Part shown: positions 15,049 to 23,345 of the stretch, piece after piece
Position numbering within the stretch: the first letter of the stretch is position 1
Layout: each line of letters begins with the position of its first letter
Origin: an uncultured Actinomycetes bacterium
GTDB taxonomy: Bacteria; Actinomycetota; Acidimicrobiia; Acidimicrobiales; Microtrichaceae
NCBI GenBank assembly: GCA_903868545.1
Contig: CAIPVR010000313.1
Coordinates: forward strand, 1-32,564
Length of the DNA: 32,564 bases
Reading direction: 5' to 3'
The notes under the pieces: generated by a model
What the model saw: only the letters and a program-made list of their open reading frames with translations
Databases searched by the model: none
What the model was told of the DNA's origin: nothing
Position numbers and translations under genes: made by a program

Positions 15049-17054
15049 GCCGGCGGCGACCCGGGCGCCGGCCCGCCCGCGACGCGACGGCCCCGGTGCC
15101 GACCGGCCAGTCCGGCGTGACCATGGTGGAGACCCTCATGGCGCTCGCCCTGACGGCTCTGCTCATGGTGCCGATGCTGGGGTGGGCGTTCTTCGCGTTC
15201 CGGTCCCAGGTGGACACCCGGGAGCAGAGCCTGCAGGGCAGCGGCATCGGCATCGCACGCACCTACCTCGTGCGCGACATCGCCTCGGCCGACTGGTCCG
15301 CCACCACGGGGACCGACGCCGTGGACTGCGCCGGCGGCGACGGTGCCGGCGGTCGGGTCCTGCTGGTGTCATCGGGTACCTCAGGTCGGGCCGCGTACAC
15401 CGAGGGCGCCTCCCTCGACCGCCCGGGCACCTACTCGTTGTGGCGGCGCAGCTGCGCCGTGGCCGGTGGCCCGGTCACGGCCTCGGTGGAGCTCCTCCGG
15501 GTGGAGCGCAACGCCACCACCGTCACCTGCATCCAGGGGAGTGCCCCCGCAGGTCGTTGCAGCCGAGTGGTGGTGCGCCTGGTGCTGCCCGACTCGGCGG
15601 CCCTCACCCTCTCGGCCTCGGTGCGCTCCGACCCCGCCGGCACCGTGGACCAGCCGGTGGCGGACCCGGTCCCGCCCACCGTGGCGCTCGCCGTGTCGCC
15701 CACCACCGGGTTCCGCGGCACGCAGTTCGCCTTCAGCTCCGCCGGCTCGTCGGACCCCGGTGGCACCACCGTCCGCTTCCTGTGGGAGTTCGGCGACGGC
15801 ACCACGTCGACCGCCGCCAACCCCACCAAGGCCTACGGCGCCGTGGGCTCCTTCACGGCGGTCCTCACGGTCACCACCGCCGGCGGCACCACCGCCACCG
15901 ATTACGTGGAGGTGCGGGTGGACAACCGGCTGCCCACTGCCGTGATCGCGGCGCCGGCCGATGACGCCACGGTGTTCCGGGGCCAGACGGTGAACTTCTC
16001 CTCCGCCGGCAGCGGTGACGGGGACGACGCCGCGTACGGCGGGAGCGTCGTCGCCCGGCGCTGGGACTTCGGCGACGGCACCACGTCGACCGCCGCCAGC
16101 CCCACGAAGTCCTTCGACCAGCTGAGCCCGGCCGGCGGCTTCGTGGTGCGCCTCACCGTCACCGACGACCTGGGCGCCGAGCACCAGGCACAGGTCCGCG
16201 TGGTGGTCGCGAACCGGCTGCCGACCGTGGTCGTCAACGCCACGCCCGCCACGGGTGCGTCGCCGCTCGTGGTGAACCTCACCAGCACCGTCACCGACGA
16301 GACCACGATGACCACGAACCCGGCGGTGACCTACGCCTGGGACTACGGCGACGGCCGCACGTCCACCGCGGCCAACCCCGGCAACGTCACCTTCACCGGG
16401 TCGGGCACCCGCACGGTGACGCTCACGGTCACCGACGACGCGGCGGCCACCGCCACGGCCAGCCGGACGATCACGCTCAACACGCCGCCCACCGCGGCGT
16501 TCACCCTCTCGCCGTCCTCCGGCCGGGCACCCACGTCGGTGTCGTTCACCAACTCCTCGGCCGACACCGACGGGACGATCGCGTCGTACGCGTGGAGCTT
16601 CGGCAACGGGGCCACCTCCACCGTACGGTCGCCCGCTGCACAGACCTTCACCTTCGACAACGCCGCGTCGGACACGTTCGTGAGCGCCACGTACACGGTC
16701 ACGCTCACCGTGACCGACAACGGGGGTGCCACCGCGAGCACCACGCGCACGGTGAGCATCACCGGTGCGCCGGCGCCCACCAACCTGCGCCGGACGGCCA
16801 CCGGCTCATCCGGTGGCCGTCGCTACCTCGACATGGCGTGGAACTCGGTCACGGGCGTGAACCTGTACCAGGTGGAGGCCACCTGCACGTCGAACAACTG
16901 CACCGATGTGATCACCACCACTTCGTCCGGCACGACAGCGCGGGTGACCACGCTCACCAACTCCGGCCGGAACTACAACGTGCGGGTCCGCGCCCGTGAC
17001 TCGGTCACCGGCAAGTGGGGCGCCTGGAGCACGACGCTGGGGACGAGCACGTGA
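15045..17054 (+). CDS. Large prepilin with four PKD domains and a fibronectin-like C-terminus
   Basis: Predicted surface-exposed minor pilin of 669 residues. The leader ends at Gly24, followed by VTMVE with Glu29 at +5 and a hydrophobic helix to about 48. A pilin-like domain with three cysteines runs to about 205. Then come four PKD-type beta-sandwich domains (about 211-293, 297-389, 393-478 and 481-573), each with a (W/A)(D/E/S)(F/Y)G(D/N)G core and a terminal LTVT strand, and a fibronectin type III-like domain (about 576-666). PKD domains usually mediate protein or glycan contacts, so an adhesin role at the pilus tip or along the fibre is inferred. GTG start overlaps the previous stop in GTGA. 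The sizes are far above ordinary pilins. Confidence 0.88.
   Translation: MSRRRPGRRPARDATAPVPTGQSGVTMVETLMALALTALLMVPMLGWAFFAFRSQVDTREQSLQGSGIGIARTYLVRDIASADWSATTGTDAVDCAGGDGAGGRVLLVSSGTSGRAAYTEGASLDRPGTYSLWRRSCAVAGGPVTASVELLRVERNATTVTCIQGSAPAGRCSRVVVRLVLPDSAALTLSASVRSDPAGTVDQPVADPVPPTVALAVSPTTGFRGTQFAFSSAGSSDPGGTTVRFLWEFGDGTTSTAANPTKAYGAVGSFTAVLTVTTAGGTTATDYVEVRVDNRLPTAVIAAPADDATVFRGQTVNFSSAGSGDGDDAAYGGSVVARRWDFGDGTTSTAASPTKSFDQLSPAGGFVVRLTVTDDLGAEHQAQVRVVVANRLPTVVVNATPATGASPLVVNLTSTVTDETTMTTNPAVTYAWDYGDGRTSTAANPGNVTFTGSGTRTVTLTVTDDAAATATASRTITLNTPPTAAFTLSPSSGRAPTSVSFTNSSADTDGTIASYAWSFGNGATSTVRSPAAQTFTFDNAASDTFVSATYTVTLTVTDNGGATASTTRTVSITGAPAPTNLRRTATGSSGGRRYLDMAWNSVTGVNLYQVEATCTSNNCTDVITTTSSGTTARVTTLTNSGRNYNVRVRARDSVTGKWGAWSTTLGTST
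15789..16098 (+). repeat. 31-bp exact direct repeat in PKD-coding region
   Basis: A 31-bp identical sequence starts at 15789 and at 16068 (both beginning TTCGGCGACGGCACC). The copies encode the FGDGTTSTAA core of PKD domains 1 and 2. The distance of 279 bp is 93 codons, so recombination between them would remove or add one PKD domain in frame. Confidence 0.85.
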
Positions 17055-20053
17055 GGCGGCGCCGTGCGTTCCCCGTCCCGGTGCCCGGAGGTCCGCTCGG
17101 CTCCGGCGGGCGCCGCCGTCCCGGCCAGGGAGGCTTCGCGCTGATCGCCGGGCTCGTCATCGTGGTCGCCCTGTGCACGGTGACGTTGATCGCGCTCATG
17201 AACCTCACGGTCAGCGGCTCCAGGATCTCGGTGAGCCAGGCCACCCAGGCCCGTCAGGCGCGCGCCGCGGACTCGGCGCTCGACACGGCGATCACCCGGA
17301 TGCGCATGGACCCGTCGGGTCGGTCCGGCACCCCGGCCGACACCGCGGGCGGTTGCGTCGACCCGCCCGGCGGGGCCGCCGGCATGGACTACACCGCGGT
17401 GGACGGCACCCAGGTGCTCGTCACGGCCACCTGCGACGAGGGCTCCGGCCGGATCGCGGCGCCGGAGGCGGGCCAGTCGTCGGTCCCGCCGATCGACGTG
17501 GTGGGCGGCGGGTACTCCTCCCCGGCGGCCCTGCCCGACTCGGTCGGGTTCGGTGTGGACTGCCAGTCGGGGAGCACGGGCGGCACCACCTGCTACCCGT
17601 GGCGGGCGGCCATCGGCGGCGCCAACCTGGCCGACCGGGCCGGTGAGATCGCGGCGGCCAGCCCGTCGGTGGTGCACACCACCGAGGCCGGTGTGGACGA
17701 CGGCGCCGCCACCCTGGGGTTCTCGGGTGACCTCAACGTGGCCGGCTCGGCGCTGCCCATGGTGAACCCGCCGAAGCGACCCGGCGTGGCCGGCCTGTCC
17801 GTGGCAGGGGCGTTCCGGCAGGGCTCACCCGGACTGTTCTCCGACGTCACCGGCGGCGGCTGCGGCATCCTGGCCGGCGGCTTCCCGTGGGGGGTGCCCG
17901 GGAGCCGGGTGGTGGACACCGACGACGGCCCGGGCGAGCCGACCTGCGGCACCCCGGTCCTCACCGCCGGCGACGGGCTCGCCGCCCCGGCCTCGTGGAG
18001 CCGCGTCAGCCCGCTCGCCACCACACCCGCATGCCCCTCCGGCTCGGGGTCGGTGGCCACCTTCGGGCCCGGTGCGTACACCGCGGCGGAGACCCGCAAG
18101 CTCAACGACCTGATGGGCGGGTCCTGCCCCGGCCGGGTGCTGTGGTTCCAGCCGGGCGAGTACTGGTTCGACGTCGACGATCCCACCAACCCGGCCGTCA
18201 CGCGCAACGCCCTGGTGGTCGACGACCCGAGCATCCGCGTCGTGATGGGCAAGCCCGCCGGCGGCACGAACGCGGCCGCGGCAGCGTCCGCGGCGTTCCC
18301 GGCCGCGTGCGACACGGCGGCCGCCGGTGTGTCGATCACGCTGTCGCCCCGAACCTCGATCCGCCACCAGCAGGGCCGGGTGGCGGTGTGCGACCGCTCG
18401 GCCGCCACGCCCGGCAACACCACGCCGCCCGCGGTGTGGCAGACCCCCGACGCCGACGGCGGCTGGGTGGGCACGCCGGACCCGACCCGCAGCACGGTGA
18501 CCCTCACCCGCGACACCACCTGGATCGCGTGGGGCACCGCCACCAACACCGACACCGACAAGGCGTGGGTCGTCGACGGCCAGAGCTCGCTCGCCACCTC
18601 GTCGTGCACCGTGATCCTCGCCGGCGGGTGCGGGGTGGACGTCAACGTGGCGGCGTCCCGGATCGGTGCGTCGACCCCCGCCCCGTCCGCCGCGGTGGGC
18701 GCCTCGCGGGTCAACTCGCTCGACCTGATCGTGAACGCGGTCGCCCGCAACACCCAGGGCTTCACCGTGAGCCTCGTGGGAGGCGGGCAGTCCTCCACCC
18801 GCATCACCTTCACCAAGGCGGGTGCCACCAGCCCCACGTGCGCGGTGGGCTTCCCGTCGATCCCCGACCCCCGTTCCTCCACCGTCAGGAACACCGTGGC
18901 GTACGACCTCTTCTCCCCCCAGGCCGAGGCCATCCCGGGACTGCCCCGCTGCATCGACGTCCGCGACGGCGCCGGCCTGACCCGCAGCGACCTTCGGGGT
19001 TCAGCGATCGACCTTCGCTACCGCGCCTACTCCTTCCTCACGCTGTTCGGGAGCTACACCACCACGGTCGGCATCGACGGAGTGGAACTGCGGGCGGGTT
19101 GGGACCTCACCCCCTCGGCCGCCACCGGCGGCGCCAACTGGAACAACCCCACGAACGTGCTCGCGCTCGACGGCCAGCACGGCGGCTACACCCTGAGCTG
19201 CTCGGGCAGCACGTGCCCCACCGCGACCCGCAGCGTGACCGCCACCGGCTTCGACAACGCCACCAACCCCTGGGTGCCCACGTCCGGGGCGCTGCTCGAG
19301 GCCGGCGTGATCGTCACCGGCGAGACCACCAAGCAGAACTTCTTCACGAACGGCTCCTACTTCGACGTGGAGGGCGCGCCCGACGTGGCCGACAACTCCA
19401 CGATGAAGGTGACGGTGGGCCTGGCCGACGGCGGCAGTTGCGTCGCGCAGTGGCCCCGCATCCCGTTCTGGGGCCAGGGCCTGTACCTCGACCTGCTCGA
19501 CGCCCCCGGGAACTGCCGGGCGACGCTGACCTCGGCCGCGCAGCTCATCGGGGCCTCGGCGACGCTCGAGGTGTTCGTGCAGCGCAACTCGGGGTCCTCC
19601 ACCACCACCTACGGCACCAGGATCGACCACCTCAAGATCTCGACCGTGAGCGGCGGCCGCTACACCGGCCCGACCTCGCCGTTCCTCGTGAACCAGTCGT
19701 CGCCCACCAGCGGCACGGCGTCCACGTTCAACGTCTTCGGCGGCCTCTCCGCGCCGCGGGCCACGCTCAACCTCCTCTGGTCGGGTCCGAGCCCGGTGCG
19801 GAACCTGTCGCCCGTGCCCGTGCTCGGCGGCCGCAGCGTGATCGGCGCCGTCGGCAGCACCGTGCGCCAGGGTGGCGAGGCGGGCGTGGTGTGCTGCGCG
19901 GGCACCCGTCCGTCGGAACGGCTCGTGAACCTGCGTGCGGTCGCCGTCCTGGCCGACGGTTCGCGCCCGCTGATCGGCACCGCGTCGGTGCGGATCAGCG
20001 ACCGGGGTGCGAACGGAGCCTCGGTGCGGGTGCTGAACTGGTCCACCGGCTGA
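17051..20053 (+). CDS. Very large PilX-like prepilin
   Basis: Predicted exported pilus-associated protein of 1000 residues. A basic leader ends at Gly28, followed by FALIAGLVIVVALCTVTLIA, a hydrophobic helix (29-51) of prepilin type with Ala rather than Glu at +5, as in some PilX and GspK proteins. Next is the helical start MNLTVSGSRISVSQATQARQARAADSALDTAITRM, also typical of PilX. The remaining 900 or so residues are Thr/Ser/Gly/Asn-rich beta-type sequence with about 20 cysteines, and I recognise no named domain. GTG start overlaps the previous stop in GTGA; it ends the operon. Likely a tip or adhesin component beside the PKD prepilin. Prepilin status is likely; the passenger function is unknown. 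Confidence 0.82.
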   Translation: MRRRRAFPVPVPGGPLGSGGRRRPGQGGFALIAGLVIVVALCTVTLIALMNLTVSGSRISVSQATQARQARAADSALDTAITRMRMDPSGRSGTPADTAGGCVDPPGGAAGMDYTAVDGTQVLVTATCDEGSGRIAAPEAGQSSVPPIDVVGGGYSSPAALPDSVGFGVDCQSGSTGGTTCYPWRAAIGGANLADRAGEIAAASPSVVHTTEAGVDDGAATLGFSGDLNVAGSALPMVNPPKRPGVAGLSVAGAFRQGSPGLFSDVTGGGCGILAGGFPWGVPGSRVVDTDDGPGEPTCGTPVLTAGDGLAAPASWSRVSPLATTPACPSGSGSVATFGPGAYTAAETRKLNDLMGGSCPGRVLWFQPGEYWFDVDDPTNPAVTRNALVVDDPSIRVVMGKPAGGTNAAAAASAAFPAACDTAAAGVSITLSPRTSIRHQQGRVAVCDRSAATPGNTTPPAVWQTPDADGGWVGTPDPTRSTVTLTRDTTWIAWGTATNTDTDKAWVVDGQSSLATSSCTVILAGGCGVDVNVAASRIGASTPAPSAAVGASRVNSLDLIVNAVARNTQGFTVSLVGGGQSSTRITFTKAGATSPTCAVGFPSIPDPRSSTVRNTVAYDLFSPQAEAIPGLPRCIDVRDGAGLTRSDLRGSAIDLRYRAYSFLTLFGSYTTTVGIDGVELRAGWDLTPSAATGGANWNNPTNVLALDGQHGGYTLSCSGSTCPTATRSVTATGFDNATNPWVPTSGALLEAGVIVTGETTKQNFFTNGSYFDVEGAPDVADNSTMKVTVGLADGGSCVAQWPRIPFWGQGLYLDLLDAPGNCRATLTSAAQLIGASATLEVFVQRNSGSSTTTYGTRIDHLKISTVSGGRYTGPTSPFLVNQSSPTSGTASTFNVFGGLSAPRATLNLLWSGPSPVRNLSPVPVLGGRSVIGAVGSTVRQGGEAGVVCCAGTRPSERLVNLRAVAVLADGSRPLIGTASVRISDRGANGASVRVLNWSTG

Positions 20054-20087
20054 ACGCCGGCCGGATCGGGGCGCCCCGGGCCGCTGC

Positions 20088-20093
20088 TAGCTT
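20088..20093 (+). promoter_or_regulatory. -10 box upstream of purN
   Basis: TAGCTT ends 8 nt before ATG 20102. No Shine-Dalgarno sequence lies between them, fitting leaderless or near-leaderless transcription of purN-purH. Confidence 0.45.
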
Positions 20094-20101
20094 CCCGCCC
20101 G

Positions 20102-20665
20102 ATGCGCCTCGCCGTGCTGGCCTCCGGGTCGGGAACCCTCCTCGACGCCATGGCGGGCGCCGGGCTGCCGATCTCGCTCGCCATGGTCGACCGCCACTGC
20201 GGGGCCGAGGACGTGGCCACCCGGCACGGCATCCCCTGCGAAGTGGTCGAGCGCACCGACTTCTCCAGCACGTTCGACCGTGACGCGTTCACCGGTCGCG
20301 TGGTCGACGTGCTGGCCGTCCACCGCATCGACCTGGTGGCGATGGCGGGCTGGGGCACGATCCTCGGCCCGGCCGCGTTCCGGGCGTTCCCCGGCCGGAT
20401 CGTGAACACCCACCCGGCGCTGCTCCCGTCCTTCCCCGGGTGGCACGGCGTGCGCGACGCGCTGGCCTACGGGGTGAAGGTCACCGGCTGCACGGTGCAC
20501 GTGGCCACGGAGGAGGTGGACGACGGCCCGATCCTCGCCCAGGAGGCGGTGCCGGTCCTCCCCGACGACGACGAGGCGACCCTGCACGAACGCATCAAGG
20601 CCGTGGAGCGCCGCCTCTACACCGAGACCATCCGCCGCATCCTGGAGAGAGGTGAGGTCGCATGA
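20102..20665 (+). CDS. purN: Phosphoribosylglycinamide formyltransferase
   Basis: Transfers the formyl group of 10-formyl-tetrahydrofolate to GAR, a step of purine synthesis. The 187-residue protein has the phosphate-binding SGSGTLLDAM, the folate-pocket AGWGTILGP, the catalytic VNTHPALLPSFPG (Asn102, His104) and EEVDDGPIL (Asp140 or Asp141). The usual SGSGSNLQA and AGYMRIL forms are changed here, though the catalytic residues remain. It overlaps purH by ATGA, so the two purine enzymes are translationally coupled; the folate cofactor links them to folD further along. Confidence 0.95.
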   Translation: MRLAVLASGSGTLLDAMAGAGLPISLAMVDRHCGAEDVATRHGIPCEVVERTDFSSTFDRDAFTGRVVDVLAVHRIDLVAMAGWGTILGPAAFRAFPGRIVNTHPALLPSFPGWHGVRDALAYGVKVTGCTVHVATEEVDDGPILAQEAVPVLPDDDEATLHERIKAVERRLYTETIRRILERGEVA

Positions 20666-22236
20666 GCGACACCCCGCAGTCCGCCACCACCGACGGGCCC
20701 CGCCCGCGACGCGCCCTCCTGAGCGCCTACGACAAGACCGGCATGGTCGAACTCGGCCGGGCGCTGGTGGACCTCGGCTGGGAGCTGGTGTCGTCCGGCG
20801 GCACTGCCCGGGTGCTGGCCGCCGCCGGCCTGCCGGTGATCCCCACCGAGGACGTGACCGGCTTCCCGGAGATGCTCGGGCACCGGGTGGTGACCCTGCA
20901 CCCCGCCATCCACGGCGGGATCCTCGCCGACCGCGACGAACCCGACCACGTGGCCGACATGGCCACCTACGGCGTGGTCCCGATCGACCTGGTGGCGGTG
21001 AACCTCTACCCGTTCGGCTCCGACCCGTCGGTGGAGCTCATCGACATCGGCGGGCCGGCCATGGTGCGTGGCGCGGCGAAGAACCACGCGTACGTCACGG
21101 TGCTGGTGGACCCGGCCGACTACGACGTGGTCCTCGACGAACTGCGGTCCACCGGGGAGGTCGCTGCGACGACCCGTCGCCGCCTGGCGCGCGACGCGTT
21201 CGCCCACACCGCCGCCTACGACTCGGCCATCGTGTCGTGGTTCGACGAGGGCGGCCCGGGCGAACTGGCCCCGCCGGTGGGGGAGGAGGCCCGCGGGCCG
21301 CTGCCGCCCACGGTGCACCTGTCGGCCCGGCTCGCCCAGCCGCTCCGCTACGGCGAGAACCCGCACCAGCACGGCGCCCGGTACACGTTCTCCGGTGACG
21401 GCTGCTGGGACCGGGCCGTGCAGCACGGCGGCAAGGAGATGAGCTACCTCAACGTGTACGACGCCGACGCGGCCTGGCGTCTCGTGTGGTCGTTGGGGGA
21501 CCGGCCCGCCGCGGTGGTGATCAAGCACGCCAACCCGTGCGGCGCCGCCGTGGCCGACGACATCGCCACCGCCTACACCCGGGCCCACGAGTGCGACCCG
21601 GTGAGCGCCTTCGGGGGCATCGTTGCGCTGAACCGGACGGTCACCCGGCCCCTGGCCGAGGCGCTGGCCCCGGTGTTCACCGAGGTGATCGTGGCCCCCG
21701 GCTACGACGAGGACGCGTTGCTGGTGCTGCTGGAGAAGCGCAACCTGCGGGTGCTCACGGCGCCCGAGCCGGAGGTGCCCGCGCTCGACGTGCGCTCGAT
21801 CGAAGGCGGCCTGCTGGTGCAGACCCGCGACGTGGTGTCGCTCGACCGGTCGAACTGGCAGGTGGTGACCGACCGGGCGCCCACCGACGCGGAGTGGACC
21901 GACCTCGAGCTCGCGTGGCGGGTGGCGGCCCGGGTGACGTCGAACACGATCGTGCTGGTGAAGGACGGGCAGGCCGTCGGCATCGGTGCGGGCCAGCAGA
22001 ACCGTCGTGACGCGGGGCGGATCGCGGCGGAGAAGGCCGACGGCCGGGCCGTGGGCGGGGCGTGCGCGTCCGACGCGTTCTTCCCGTTCCGCGACGGGCT
22101 CGACGCCGCCGCGGCGGCGGGTGCCACGGCGGTGATCCAGCCGGGTGGGTCGGTGCGCGACGAGGAGGTGATCGCGGCGGCCGACGAGCAGGGCCTCGCG
22201 ATGGTGTTCACCGGCGAGCGCCACTTCAAGCACTGA
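20662..22236 (+). CDS. purH: Bifunctional AICAR formyltransferase / IMP cyclohydrolase
   Basis: Carries out the last two steps of IMP synthesis; 524 residues. The N-terminal MGS-like cyclohydrolase domain (about 17-150) has RALLSAYDKTGMVEL, SSGGTARVL, HRVVTLHPAIHGGIL and LIDIGGPAMVRGAAKNH. The C-terminal formyltransferase has LRYGENPHQ, VVIKHANPCGAA, DPVSAFGGIVALN, GIGAGQQNR and the closing QPGGSVRDEEVI...FTGERHFKH. ATG overlaps the purN stop. The TGA is followed within ten bases by the first 33-bp flanking repeat. Confidence 0.97.
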   Translation: MSDTPQSATTDGPRPRRALLSAYDKTGMVELGRALVDLGWELVSSGGTARVLAAAGLPVIPTEDVTGFPEMLGHRVVTLHPAIHGGILADRDEPDHVADMATYGVVPIDLVAVNLYPFGSDPSVELIDIGGPAMVRGAAKNHAYVTVLVDPADYDVVLDELRSTGEVAATTRRRLARDAFAHTAAYDSAIVSWFDEGGPGELAPPVGEEARGPLPPTVHLSARLAQPLRYGENPHQHGARYTFSGDGCWDRAVQHGGKEMSYLNVYDADAAWRLVWSLGDRPAAVVIKHANPCGAAVADDIATAYTRAHECDPVSAFGGIVALNRTVTRPLAEALAPVFTEVIVAPGYDEDALLVLLEKRNLRVLTAPEPEVPALDVRSIEGGLLVQTRDVVSLDRSNWQVVTDRAPTDAEWTDLELAWRVAARVTSNTIVLVKDGQAVGIGAGQQNRRDAGRIAAEKADGRAVGGACASDAFFPFRDGLDAAAAAGATAVIQPGGSVRDEEVIAAADEQGLAMVFTGERHFKH

Positions 22237-22246
22237 CCCCCCTCCC

Positions 22247-22279
22247 CCCTCCGGGGGAATAGGGGTCCTCAGGGCGCTG
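22247..22279 (+). repeat. Left copy of 33-bp direct repeat
   Basis: Identical over 33 bp to 23284-23316 (core CCGGGGGAATAGGGGTCC). It starts 10 nt after the purH stop codon. Together the two copies bracket the AbiEi-like/DUF559 gene. CTCAG-GGCG-CTGAG at its right edge forms a small hairpin that may terminate purH. Confidence 0.9.
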
Positions 22280-22359
22280 AGGGCGCCCGCAACCGCCGCG
22301 AACGTGGCATGGGCCGACCGGGCACCGCTCCCCGCTGACGACCAGGGGTGCCCGGGGGT

Positions 22360-22384
22360 GGACTCGGCGGATGCCGCCGAGTCC
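22360..22384 (+). promoter_or_regulatory. Perfect palindrome with the start codon in its loop
   Basis: GGACTCGGCGG (22360-22370), ATG (22371-22373) and the exact reverse complement (22374-22384) form an 11-bp-arm inverted repeat. In RNA the start codon would sit in a tight three-base loop; in DNA it is a good dimer operator. AbiEi proteins are known to repress their own promoter through inverted repeats, so autoregulation is plausible. GGGCACC (22319-22325) and GGTGCCC (22347-22353) form a second, longer-spaced pair upstream. Confidence 0.7.
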
Positions 22385-23279
22385 GGATCAGACGCTTCTG
22401 TCGTTCGCCCGCGCGCACCACGGGCTCTTCCGTTCCTCCGACGCGTTGCGCTGCGGCCTCAGCACGGCGCAATTGAAGAACCGGGTGCGGCGGGGGCTGG
22501 CCCAGCCGGTCGGTAAGGGCGTGTACCGGATCGGCGGCGCCCCGAGCGGCCTCCGGCAGCACCTGCTGGCCGGTTCGTGGCGGGTGAACGGCCCTGCGTC
22601 GCACCGGTCCGCAGCAGAGTTGCTGGGCATCTGGGATCGCCCTGCCCCGAGACCCGAACTCAGCGTGCAGCGCGCCGGGGCCCATGAGTTCTCCGGACTG
22701 ATCGTGCACCGCAGTGGCGACCTCGACCGCTCCCTGGTGATCGAGCGCCACGGGATCCAGGTGACCGGCCCGGCCCGCACGCTCGTCGACGTCGGCCAGG
22801 TGGTGTCGCCGGCGGTGCTCGAGCAGATGGTGCACCGAGCGGTCCACCTCGGCATCGTCCGTCTCCAGGACGTGGTGGACGAGTACCGGGCGTTGTCACG
22901 GCCCGGCCGTCGCGGTGCCGGCCCCATCGGTGAACTGCTCCGGTCGATCGCGCCGGGCATGGCCGCTGCCGAGAGCGTGCTCGAGGTGCTGATCCTGCGG
23001 ATCATCCGTGACGCGGGCCTGCCCGAACCGGTGCGCCAGTTCGAGTTGGCGGTGGACGGCCGGCGCGTGCGGCTGGACTTCGCCTACCCGGACCAGCTCG
23101 TGTTCCTCGAAGGTGACGGGTTCGGGGCGCACGGCACGCGGTCGGCGTTCGAGAGCGACCGTGCCCGTCAGAACCTGTTGGTCGTGGCGGGCTGGCGACC
23201 GCTGCGCTTCACCTGGCGTCAGGCCCGGTTCGAACCGCACGCGGTGTCCGCCACGGTCGCCGCTGCACTCGGTCTGTGA
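22371..23279 (+). CDS. AbiEi-like HTH protein fused to DUF559 (Vsr-like) nuclease domain
   Basis: Protein of 302 residues. The N-terminus (about 8-60: LLSFARAHHGLFRSSDAL...LSTAQLKNRVRRG...GVYRI) looks like the winged-helix domain of the AbiEi antitoxin family; the middle (TGPARTLVDVG) is typical of such proteins. The C-terminus (about 205-300) is DUF559-like, a PD-(D/E)XK-type fold: RLDFAYPDQLVFLEGDGFGAHG, then SDRARQNLLVVAGWRPLRFTW. Putative metal residues are Asp in RLDF and Glu/Asp in LEGDG. No AbiEii toxin (nucleotidyltransferase) gene is adjacent, so this is not a full AbiE pair. The gene lies alone between direct repeats and starts inside a palindrome. Biological role is unknown for this family; nuclease activity is inferred. 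Confidence 0.85.
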   Translation: MPPSPDQTLLSFARAHHGLFRSSDALRCGLSTAQLKNRVRRGLAQPVGKGVYRIGGAPSGLRQHLLAGSWRVNGPASHRSAAELLGIWDRPAPRPELSVQRAGAHEFSGLIVHRSGDLDRSLVIERHGIQVTGPARTLVDVGQVVSPAVLEQMVHRAVHLGIVRLQDVVDEYRALSRPGRRGAGPIGELLRSIAPGMAAAESVLEVLILRIIRDAGLPEPVRQFELAVDGRRVRLDFAYPDQLVFLEGDGFGAHGTRSAFESDRARQNLLVVAGWRPLRFTWRQARFEPHAVSATVAAALGL

Positions 23280-23283
23280 CCCT

Positions 23284-23345
23284 CCCTCCGGGGGAATAGG
23301 GGTCCTCAGGGCGCTGTGCGATCCCTGAGGACCCCTATTCCCCGG
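23284..23345. repeat. Right copy of repeat, forming a 23-bp inverted repeat with a third copy
   Basis: The direct copy 23284-23316 matches 22247-22279 exactly. A reverse copy at 23323-23345 pairs with 23288-23311 with only one unpaired C, giving a 23-bp stem and an 11-nt loop. It lies between convergent genes and could act as a two-way terminator. The reverse copy supplies the TAG stop (23337-23335) of the minus-strand methyltransferase. Confidence 0.9.

Noticed and set aside
22304-22516. Small open frame overlapping the AbiEi-like/DUF559 start
   Set aside because: No ribosome site and no recognisable product; it ends inside the DUF559 gene in another frame.
22371-23279. Complete AbiE toxin-antitoxin pair
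   Set aside because: No nucleotidyltransferase toxin gene lies on either side; the neighbours are purH and a methyltransferase.
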